Source: Vermamoeba vermiformis
Taxonomy: Eukaryota > Tubulinea > Echinamoebida
Direction: 5' to 3'
Length of the DNA stretch: 64,000 bases
Assembly (NCBI GenBank): GCA_045837725.1
Contig: JBEWZL010000063.1
Coordinates: 124,001-188,000, forward strand
Below, piece by piece: positions 55,209 through 64,000 of this stretch. Each line of letters begins with the position of its first letter. The stretch's first letter is position 1. Both the position numbers and the translations under genes were made by a program. The notes under the pieces were generated by a model. It was not told the origin of the DNA. It made no database searches and was given only the letters and a program-made list of their open reading frames with translations.

Positions 55209-57445
55209 ATGACGAGGATTTTGGTTATTTTTTTTGCGTACTGTTGCTTGCTGCATTTTGGTAATTGCTCGATCGATCAAACTCAGGTCGGCGCGCTCAA
55301 AGATTTAGGTGTTGCCTTCAATATTCCTGAATATGCAAATGTCACGCTGATAACAGCTTGCAAGCTGCCCGGAGTAACCTGCTCGGTCAGCGTACCTCGC
55401 ACCCTTGGATCTTTGTAAGTTTCTCGATTATAATTTTTTCATTGTGTCTATTAAGGTGACGGATAAAATTATTATATAAATACATCTGCGATAATATTAT
55501 ACAGCGCATCTGTTAATGTACACTTTAATCTGAATTAATTTTGATCGCATTCGTTTTAGGTCACTCAGCGGGCTTAATGTTAGTGGCTCCTTACCCACTT
55601 CCATTGGAAATTTGGTAGACCTCAAGAATTTGTATGTGGAATACGATTCCAGCAATATCCTGGACCAAGTAATTTTCGGTTCTTGTGGATCCGAATTGGG
55701 TTCTTGGAAGTGGTGCATTAATTGATTCTTTATTAGGGACCTTAGCGACAATTACATTACCGGAACTGTTCCGTCAACTATTGGCAATCTTTTAGGGCTT
55801 ACTTTATTGTAAGTACAAACTTCGACCAAATCCACATCCACATTCCAATTATTCGGTTCATTACTATAGGAGATTGGATAGCAACAAATTCACCGGAGAA
55901 ATACCTTCATTGTCTTTACTATCAAATCTGACAGTGTTTCGGGCTGATTTCAACAACTTCAACGGTTCTCTTCCGGACTGGCTCGGCAGCTTAACTAAAC
56001 TGACCGTATTGTACGTAGAAAACTTTTCAAATAATCGTTGTAAGACTTTAATACTAACTTCAAGCCTTTTCTTGCCGTACAGAGTCTTGGGCAATAACAA
56101 ATTCGTAGGAGAATTGCCCAGCACATTAGCGAACTTAAAATCGCTTACAACGCTTCAAATAGAGGATAACAATCTTGATGGAACATTGCCGTCTTGGTTA
56201 GGCGACATGTCAGCCGTTCAAGAATTGTGAGTTACCCCCAGTTTTGAAGCACTTTCCTAATAAGGAAATTTAGGAGCTTAAACGGGAATAACTTCATGGG
56301 AACAATACCGCCGAGCATTGAGAACCTGAAGAATTTGACGACATTGTAAGTCTTGCTAAGTTAGTACCAGTCTCGAAAAGTACTAAGTCACCGTAGAAAA
56401 TTATCCAACAATCTTCTCAACGGAACGATTCCTTCATTTGCGGGCAACACACAACTGCAAAATTTGTGAGTATCACATTGATTAGAGTCTTACGAGCTGT
56501 TGCACTTACTTTTTGCGACCGTAGAATTCTGAGCAATAACCGCTTCACTGGTACTATTCCTGCGTTCACTCAATCGGTCATGTTCTGGCTGTAAGTCATT
56601 AGTAACTGTTTTTTCATCGTGATAATGATTGATTGACTCGTCGCAGGATTTTGGACGGCAACAAATTGTCCGGAACAGTTCCGAAGCTTCCTAACTCAAT
56701 GACGCTACTGTATGTCTATAGTTATAGTCATCATGATACTAATATCCTTTATAAGGCAATTTCAAAACAACGTCGGTCTGTCGGGATGCTTCAGTCAAAA
56801 TTTTACGCTGCTAGTCGGATGCTCAGTATACAACACGAGCTTATGCTGTGCGCCTGAGCGATGCAAAGGAGATCTTGCAAAATGTACGTACGATGGTAAA
56901 GCCGTCATTGATATCTGATTGGTTCTGTTTTAGGTGTTATTACCGATGACACACAAATTGAAGGTGAGGTTGTTGTCACGTCAGTCGAGTTTTCAGCGAA
57001 TTCTTCGGTGACAATGACGCCGGGATCAGCTATTTACATTAATGGTAGCGAGTGCCCAGATTTCAGCGGAGATTTGGTGGTCGAAGTGGATTTCAGTCAA
57101 CTTGATCCAACGGACGAAGTCGACTTGATGACGTATGCGTGTTACACGGGGAAATTTGACACCGTTAATCTCGTGTATGAAAATCAAGGCGAATGTGATC
57201 GAGCGGAGGTCGTTTATGAAAACACCAAGTTGACACTTTTGGTGACACCTTCGGACACGTGTCAGCAAGGTCAACCAGGCTTACCTGATTATGCCATAGC
57301 ACTAATAATATGTTTGCCTATTGTCGTGGCAGCAGCGATCGTTGTGCCTATAATGATTGTCAGGCGTAACAAACGACGAGCAGATGAAGCAATGATTAGT
57401 TCACGAGTGAGAACCCAATCAGGAATTCACTCGCGAACGGTCTAG
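55209..57445 (+). CDS. Single-pass leucine-rich-repeat surface protein
   Basis: The start at 55209 gives a signal peptide (MTRILVIFFAYCCLLHFGNC). About nine plant-type LRRs follow (LSGLNVSGSLPTSIGNLVDL, LRLDSNKFTGEIPSLSLLSN, LQIEDNNLDGTLPSWLGDM, LSLNGNNFMGTIPPSIENLK). Each lies on its own exon, with introns splitting the same Leu codon (TT|G or TT|A). A Cys-rich cap (GCSVYNTSLCCAPERCKGDL) and a beta-rich domain come next. Then one membrane helix (YAIALIICLPIVVAAAIVVP, IMIV) and a short basic tail (RRNKRRADEAMISSRVRTQS) without a kinase. Role: likely cell-surface recognition or adhesion. Confidence 0.88.
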
Positions 57446-57875
57446 CTTGCTAGTGTAATTTTCGGAAAATTGTACAATAAAATTAAACTAATTTAAAAAT
57501 TTTAAAATGCACGCGATCTGCCCACTCTTACCTGAATCTGGGAACCGTATTGCAGTGCCAATATATGCAATGTAAATTTGCAATAACAACGTGGCGATAT
57601 CTCCTGGGTTAAACGTTCGATCTCGAGGAAGATTCGATCCGGATGGTTTTGGAGGTAAGAGTAGCGCCACTAGTGATATAATCCAATACCAAGTTTCTCC
57701 GAGTAGAAGATTCCATTGTCCGTATTAAAGAAAATACTTCGGCAAATCGGTGCAACTCGTATCAACAAATATCCATAATTCTCCGTTTGGCCGAAGTTTC
57801 CAACATAAAATCAGGAGACCGCGTCCGTCATCATTCAATTAAACCAACATTGAGAACACAACTCTTGCACTAACA
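57446..57875. other. Intergenic interval upstream of aldo-keto reductase copy 2
   Basis: This holds the polyadenylation region of the LRR gene (AATAAAATTAAAC at about 57477) and the promoter of the reductase. A minus-strand open frame at 57488-57670 is not supported by any family or splice pattern. Confidence 0.5.
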
Positions 57876-59521
57876 ATGGCTGAGCAAAAACAACAAAAGA
57901 AATTGAAGTACCGAAATCTGGGCAGCACCGGTTTAAAAGTGTCCGAGATCTGCTTAGGTAATGAATTAAAAATCGGAATTAAATTATAAAATATGCTAAA
58001 TACGATATTAGGCGCGATGACTTTCGGTCCTAGCTCTTGGAACATGCCTACAACGGATGAAGGTAAGACGAAAAAATTTTCAGTGAACTTAAATTAATTT
58101 CCTTACCCCCAGAATCCAGTTTCAAAATTATGGATCGATTCGCTGAGCTTGGAGGCAATTTTATCGATACTGCCGATATTTATGGTCCTTTCCATTCCGA
58201 GCAAATTGGTAAGTAACATCCGGATCGAGTTAGCTCCTTGTCAAATATTAAATTAATTATAAATATGCTAGTTGGTAATTGGCTGAAGACTAAGAAGCGC
58301 GACGACTTTGTTATTGCAACAAAATTCCGCAACTCAGTCGGTCCTGGTCCCAACGATAAGAGCGCATCCAGAAAGCACATTATGGCATCAGTCGAGGCGT
58401 AAGAATTATTAATATTTATTAAGGACCTTCAAACCGCAATATTTTCTTGAATTGCAATGGCTTTAAACAAAAAAATCTCAGTTTGCAGTTAGATCTAAAT
58501 CCAGTCGTTTCTTCATAATCGCTATACATTATATTAATTCTATAATAATTCAGGTCTTTAAAGAGATTACAAACGGATTACATCGATTTGTACCAGATCC
58601 ACCTTTGGGATGCCAGCACACCACTCCTCGAGACTCTGACCACTTTGAACGACCTCGTGCGTGTAGGAAAAGTGCGTTATATTGGTGCCAGCAACTATAA
58701 TGGTTGGCAATTGCAAAAGGCAATCGATTTGAGCAAGCACATCGGTTTGGAACGTAAGTATTAAGATCAGCATCTCGCTTGGCGAGACATTTTTTCAGTG
58801 ATTTCAATCGAATGACAAGCAAATCGCAAGTTTTATATTGCTATGTAATTATGTAGTGTTATTAATATCGTATCATATGACAGAGTACGTCAGCTTGCAA
58901 CAACAATACTCGTTGCTCGAGCGAAACTCCGAGAATGAGGCCTTTGAAGTCTGCAAGAACGAAGGACTCGGTATCTTGCCTTGGTCTCCTTTGAAGGGTA
59001 AATAATCGATGGAGAAAAGATTAGGTTGAAAGAAACATTTGATGACATTTTGACACTTTGACAGGTGGACTTTTGAGCGGTAAATATTCTCGCCAACACG
59101 ACGTATCGAGCGATGCTAGCTCTAGAGTTGCTTGGGCCGAGAAGATCGGTTGGTCTCAAACTAACTTCTCCCGTTGGAACAACGACTTTACTTGGAATGT
59201 CATTGACAAGGTACCCTCGAACACGACCAACTTTGACCACAGTTTTCTCGTACTAATTGATATTTGCAGATCGAAGAAGTTGCGAAGGAAGTCAACAAGA
59301 GCGCGGCACAAGTGTCACTTCGCTGGTTGCTGCACAAACCAGCCGTGTCATCAGTGATCATTGGTGCCAAGACCGTGCAACAACTTGAAGAGAACATTGA
59401 AGCTGGTTTGTTCACTTTGACTGACGCACAAGTCGCTGCTTTGGACAAGGCCTCTACTCGTCCCTTGGACTACCCTTACGACATGATTTTGGCTGGTAAT
59501 TCACCTGGCTTCTTTGAATAG
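57876..59521 (+). CDS. Aldo-keto reductase, copy 2
   Basis: The start at 57876 gives [20 protein letters not shown]. The tetrad is complete: Asp in NFIDTAD, Tyr in [10 protein letters not shown], Lys in VIATKFRN and His in YQIHLWDAS. The fold and order match copy 1 at 18677-20206. The stretch from [20 protein letters not shown] to the last 30 residues is nearly identical to copy 1 at DNA level, introns included, while the earlier exons differ ([17 protein letters not shown] against [17 protein letters not shown]). The end ([12 protein letters not shown]) also differs. Cytosolic NADPH-dependent reductase with unknown substrate. It is convergent with the SAM-domain gene, with 100 bp between stops. 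Confidence 0.93.
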
Positions 59522-59622
59522 ACTCATTGGTTTTAAAATATTTTTTTTGACGAAATAAAATCAATTCCACGTAGAGCGAATTGATTCTATATTGTTGTAA
59601 TGTAGTCACTCGATCGAGATTG

Positions 59623-61746
59623 TTAAAGTGTAGTTTCACTCGCGTCGAGCTTTTGTGCGGTTAGTTCAGCAATAACCTTTTCTTTTAACTTCAGAATTTC
59701 GTTTTGTAATTTGACGGTGGTGCCAAGGCCTTGAATCTTCAATTTATTCGTCAGATCCGCTTTCTCAAGAAACACAAGCTCCGCACCGGTAATCTAGAAA
59801 ATAAAATTAGCACTATATATATTTGATTACGTTAAGTTAACCTACGTTTTCTTGCTTGAAAACCTGGATCAAGTTTAAAAAGTTCTTTTCGCCGAGCCAA
59901 TTGCACACAGCTTCGTTACTCCAATTCAACACAACTGTAGGAACGCTATAAATATCGTGTCGATGCTGAAGCAAGAAGAGGTACATTTGAAGCTTTTTGG
60001 ACTCTTTGAACGGCAAGCCAAGTGTTGTCGTCATATCATTTGTATCGAGGCCTTGTAGTACTTCGCCGTCAATTTGATTCTGAAGAAATATCTGTGAGAA
60101 TTTTCCCAGTCCAATTTCTTTCAGTAAGAACGAAATATCTTCGCAAGTCCAGCTATTCAGATCCGTTTGAAGCTTTTCTTGCCATTTCTTCAACTCCGGT
60201 TCATTTTTTTCACGGGACACTTGAAATAGCATCAAATTGACTTCAAGATTTTCTTGCGCAATAGCCCTGTCAGTGAGTTCCCGTGAAATTTCGTTGATGG
60301 ATCCGTTCAATTTTTCTGATTTTTCTTCCAACTCTGCAAGACGACGTGTTAATTCTTCTTTTTCTGTAGCGACTTGCTTATGAACAGCTTCTAATTCCGT
60401 TTTATCGCTTCTTAGTTTCGTAGTTATTTTTCTATTTTTGTCTAATTTTTCTTGGACAATTCGAGCGCTGATCGTATCCGCGATAGTTTTGGCGTGTAAA
60501 TCGAGGTCGTCAGGATAGAGCTCTTGAAGTATACATTGCGTGCAATGGCTTTCAATGTATTGTCGCAACGCTTCGTAGTTCTTGTTCCGAAGATATTGCT
60601 CGACTTGGGCCGAATGAACGAGGACTGGTACGACGTTCTCAAATTCGTTTCTATTGTTGACTTGTTTGACCTCTGGCACCGTTTCTACGGCTTTATTTGA
60701 TTGGCTAGGATCTCGGTTAGACAGTTGCAGAGACTCCGCCACTCTTCTTGGGACTGCATTTCTTTCGATGAAAATTGCAAAGTACAGCGATTCAGTGGCT
60801 GGTTTAAGAACAGTCAGGCAATGAAATTTCATCCACGTGATCGTCCAAAAGAATTGATTTTTTCACAGCGAATCGTAAGAATAAATTTGCTTTAACGTTA
60901 AACGAGAGTTTCACGTGGTCGCGTTATTATTATTGAAATTGTTTTTCACGTTAGATTTACCTGTCAAAAGCCGATCCGACGGTGAAATTTCAAGGCCATG
61001 CTCTTTTTTCAATTCTTTAGGCACAGCATTGAGAGGTATCGCTACATGATAATAATATTACTTATTTAGGAAATGACCAATCTCAGTATAAGAATAACGG
61101 AGGACTTACATTTCACGACAACGCTGTTGACCGTAATATTCTTTCGTAATGCGGATAAAATGTTCTTAAAGCACGCATTTAGCTTTTGCAAGTCTCTCAA
61201 GGACGATGGAGTGCTTTTAAAAGTAATACATGTCAAAGTCGAGTTGATCTGCAGTCCTTCGAAAAAACTCAGAGAATTCAACGCCTCAACGTCATAGCCT
61301 AATAATAAAATATTAATATTACTATAGTGAGAATTTTAGGTGGGTTTAATTTTACCTTCAATGTTAAGGGTTTTAATTGGCGAGTATTCAATGTGAGATC
61401 CAACGACGGTGATAAGTTCTTTGCTGAAACATTCCACGGTCAATTCTCGCAACGAATTTGAGGCACTTAAAGCTGCAAATATCGGGTTTATCGGGTCTTG
61501 GCACGGAGAGTGTTTAATTCTTATGTGAATAATTGAATCATTTGCTTGCAGCGCTTCAACGAAGTAGTTTAAATTGACTATAGAGCCTATTTTATAATAA
61601 TATTATTAATATTTAAATCGTATATAGGTATAAAGATTTATTTTACCTAATTTGACGGTCAGATCCGTGACACTCGGTGCAATTCTGAAGGGCAAACGTG
61701 CGTTGGCTATATCTTCATCTCTCGATAACATAATAACTTGTTCCAT
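59623..61746 (-). CDS. Coiled-coil protein with two C-terminal SAM domains and an LRR-like N-terminus
   Basis: The start at 61746 gives MEQVIMLSRDEDIANARLPF. Exons with LRR- or RNI-like phrases follow (NLNYFVEALQANDSIIHIRI, SLRELTVECFSKELITVVGS, EGLQINSTLTCITFKS). An intron (about 60789-60960) joins LLT to ATESLYFAIF in frame. The middle is a long coiled coil (TKLRSDKTELEAVHKQVATE, KEELTRRLAELEEKSEKLNG). Two SAM domains end the protein: SWTCEDISFLLKEIGLGKFS with LQGLDTNDMTTTLGLPF, and NWSNEAVCNWLGEKNFLNLI with ADLTNKLKIQGLG. Probably a cytoplasmic scaffold. No catalytic domain is seen. Confidence 0.72.
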
Positions 61747-62474
61747 ATAATAAATATAGCTTGTGTGTTATATTAATCGTGCTCTGGGTTGGTACTGGCC
61801 GCCCTAAACGCGAAGAATTAGTTTTTTGTTTCAAAAAGAATAGAAATAAAGAATAGACTCGCGTTAATAAAAATAATAATTATCAAACAAGTTAACTTAC
61901 ATTCTTTATCCAAATGGAGTTGTTCTCGTACTGGTAGCCAGATTCATCCAGATCGGATCTGAATCTGAATCTCGAACCGCAGATTCACTGCTGAGCAATA
62001 GAATTAATAAAAATCAGCATTATTATAATTCAATATTTTTACAATTAAACGATAATGCATGGGCGTAAATAAATAAAAATGCGCCAAATTAATGAAATTC
62101 GAATTTTTCTGATCGAAGATACTGTTCAGGTGCTTCGCGAAATTATTTAATAATAACGTGGGAGTTAATATAATATTGTTAATGTAATTTACTTTACCAC
62201 GACCAACGTGGGATTTGGAAATCCAAGACCGTTGCGACGATCCAATGTCGCTTTGGAAATTCCGTTTTCCTAAAATAGAAATATTAGTTTGTAAACCGTT
62301 TTTGTATCTTTTTCGTATTTCGAATAAAGCACCACAACAGGTATTTTCTTACCTATTGTCTGTCTCCGTACTGATCTGATCCGTGAAGATAGTCTGCATC
62401 TTCATATTTGGTGCGCCCTTCGCCTGAATCCGTACTCCGTCTCTGCAACCGCGCCTTCATTTTCCACGTAGCTA
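61747..62474. other. Interval between the SAM gene and the retroelement Gag
   Basis: On the minus strand several splice-like signals can be joined into a short spliced transcript (exon-like pieces at about 62360-62440, 62212-62270 and 61910-62000). This could be a 5' UTR or a small unknown protein, but the frames are ambiguous and I do not call it. The right part must also contain the 5' leader of the Gag-coding element, and possibly an LTR that cannot be checked without the 3' partner. GATCTGATCC occurs at 62373. Confidence 0.3.
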
Positions 62475-64000
62475 ATGGAGAAGAATACGCCTGTTTCACG
62501 CTCGTCCTCTAGAAAGGGGGAGAAGCGTCCGTCACATCTGTCAACGTACCACATCGAACAAACTTCAAACGGTAGTGATCACGATTTTTGGGTCGAACAT
62601 CATGGGAGCGATGACTCCGACGACCAGATTACTTGGGACGATCTTGCCTATCTCGAGTCAAGCTCTGAAGACAGTTCCGAAGTCGAGCACAACCCGTCAC
62701 ATCCAAGATCTGTGAATCGAAAGATCGAACCGACATCGGAAAAGAAGTCCAACAAGAAGAAGAATGTCCTTAAGGAATTTCTGGTTACCCATGCGACTCT
62801 TTTGAAATCACTGTCGATCGAAGTCAAAGCGCTGCGTAAAGAACTCGATGAAACGAAGCGCAAGAAGAAGAGCAAGAAAGCTCCGCAAGAAGATCTGAAT
62901 AAGACTATTTATCGTCCTTCTACTGAGCGCGATAACGATTCTGAGGACGATAGATCTGAAACTCCGCCCAAGAAGAAACTGTCCTTCAACACTCCAGGAC
63001 ACTCAACGCCTTATCGACCTCGAGGCGAAGAAGGACTCATTAATGACGATGGTCCTTATTTGGAGATTGGTCTGCAAGAGTCCATCAAGTTTCCTGCTGG
63101 TGCCGACCAACTTGAGACTTTCCAAGGCGAACAAGGTGACACGTTTGCGCTTTGGTGGGCTCACTTCCGTCGAATCTCTGCCAAGTGGAGCGACTCTGTT
63201 CGCGTCCACGTGCTGCTGGCTAAGTTTGGCCGCAATCCTCGTGCATGGCTCTTGAATGTGCTTGAAAACAAGATCACGTGGAATGGTCTTGTCAATGAAA
63301 TCGAACGCGCGTACTCGTCCCTCAACTCTGACACGGAGCTGCGCCAGAGCATGCGAAAGCTCAAGTGGTTGCCGAGTACCAAGAAGACTGCTCAAGTTTG
63401 GCTCCAGAAGATGGAAGCTCTGCGCGTGCGAATGAAAGAGAAGATCCCCGACAAGGAATTCTTGCGTCTGATCTTTGATGACTGTCTCCCGGCGAAAAAT
63501 CGCATGTATTTAGGAGACCCTGACAATTACTCGACGTATTTGGACTTCCGTGCAAAGTTGCTTCAACACGAGCTCACCTTCATGCAAGTGCTAGAAGAAG
63601 AGAACAATGAGCGTCAGAAGAACCACAACAATCGCGGTAGTGCTAAGAGTCCTGCCCCTGCAAAGGCCCAGTCAACAACTGCTGCCACTACGACCCCTGC
63701 GACGTCAACGACAACAGACGCCGCCACGACCGAGGTAAAGAGCAAGCCGGATGCATCAGGCGTCACTTGCCATTATTGTAAGCAATTGGGTCATTACAAA
63801 TCCGATTGCCCTAAAAAGAAGCGAAATGCTTTCATGTATGTCGCTTCTTCCGATCCAGGACCGTCCGAGGAGTCTTCGTCTGATACTGATGAGGACTCTG
63901 AGGAGTCTATTCAAGGCTCTCCGGGATCTAGCGTAGCCATCGAGCCTGTCGACGAAAACTCCGCTGAGCCTGTCATCGTCTCAGTTCATCATAGTTCGTC
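62475..64000 (+). mobile_element. gag: LTR-type retroelement, Gag region (runs off the right edge)
   Basis: One long open frame starts at an ATG at 62475 and is still open at the window end. It has a charged N-terminus, a retrotransposon Gag (capsid-like) core (residues after FQGEQGDTFALWWAHFRRIS, with WLLNVLENKITWNGLVNEIE) and a low-complexity Thr/Ala linker. One CCHC zinc knuckle follows (CHYCKQLGHYKSDC at about 63769-63810), then an acidic tail. This fits a Ty3/gypsy-like element. Protease, reverse transcriptase and integrase would lie to the right, outside the window. The part seen looks whole, which suggests a rather young copy. The terminal repeats cannot be identified here. Confidence 0.82.

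Noticed and set aside
57488-57670. 60-codon minus-strand open frame
   Set aside because: It is short, has no recognisable motif, and lies between a 3' end and a promoter.

Overview
This window is nuclear DNA of an intron-rich unicellular eukaryote. Nearly every protein gene is cut by many short, AT-rich GT-AG introns, mostly about 45-110 nt. Genes lie close together on both strands. The content is plainly eukaryotic: polyubiquitin, SR and cyclin-L splicing factors, Ste20 kinases, NOG1, mitochondrial Lon, a mitochondrial ribosomal protein, a Pol III tRNA gene and an LTR-type retroelement Gag. Such compact genes and protist-style domain mixtures (PA domain plus multi-TM, CBM20 plus phosphoesterase, ankyrin-BTB-BTB, pseudophosphatase plus SAM) would fit an amoeboid or slime-mould-like protist, but the species cannot be fixed from the sequence alone.

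Layout. 1-10 kb: the 3' part of a GPAT3/4-type acyltransferase, a small SMIM4/UQCC5-like protein, mL46, polyubiquitin (4 repeats), a small unknown, a Hippo/MST-like kinase and an RS-RRM splicing factor. 10-18.5 kb: an ankyrin-BTB-BTB protein, a divergent mitochondrial carrier, a GH26-like secreted glycosidase and a secreted, probably GPI-anchored protein. 18.6-28 kb (mostly minus strand): aldo-keto reductase copy 1, a CBM20-EEP hydrolase, a PA-domain multi-TM receptor-like protein, an F-box protein, a small unknown and a second divergent mitochondrial carrier. 28-34 kb: an F-box/WD40-like gene and a second Ste20 kinase. One intron of that kinase is unusually long and carries an antisense His-Cys box (I-PpoI-type) endonuclease ORF. 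34-45.5 kb: the splicing factor RED/IK, a cytochrome P450, NOG1 and a cation exchanger. 45.6-57.5 kb: tRNA-Arg(TCT), cyclin L, NAA10, Lon, a pseudophosphatase-SAM protein and an LRR membrane protein. 57.9-64 kb: aldo-keto reductase copy 2, a coiled-coil double-SAM protein and an LTR retroelement Gag running off the right edge.

Shared themes. Three genes serve mRNA splicing (RS-RRM protein, RED/IK, cyclin L). Three serve mitochondrial biogenesis or quality control (mL46, SMIM4-like, Lon). Several encode surface or secreted proteins probably used to handle polysaccharides or sense the outside (GH26, the GPI-type protein, CBM20-EEP, PA-7TM, LRR).

The most unusual signals are four. First, the nested His-Cys box nuclease has all its predicted catalytic and zinc ligands. 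Second, there are seven exact copies of the 12-bp palindrome TGACA-NN-TGTCA within 3.1 kb, all in introns around that nuclease. Third, two inverted aldo-keto reductase genes 39 kb apart are nearly identical in their 3' halves, introns included. Fourth, a dual-specificity phosphatase fold has lost its catalytic Cys and is fused to a SAM domain. Exon junctions were read by eye from splice consensus and frame, so CDS spans give the outer start and stop and include introns.
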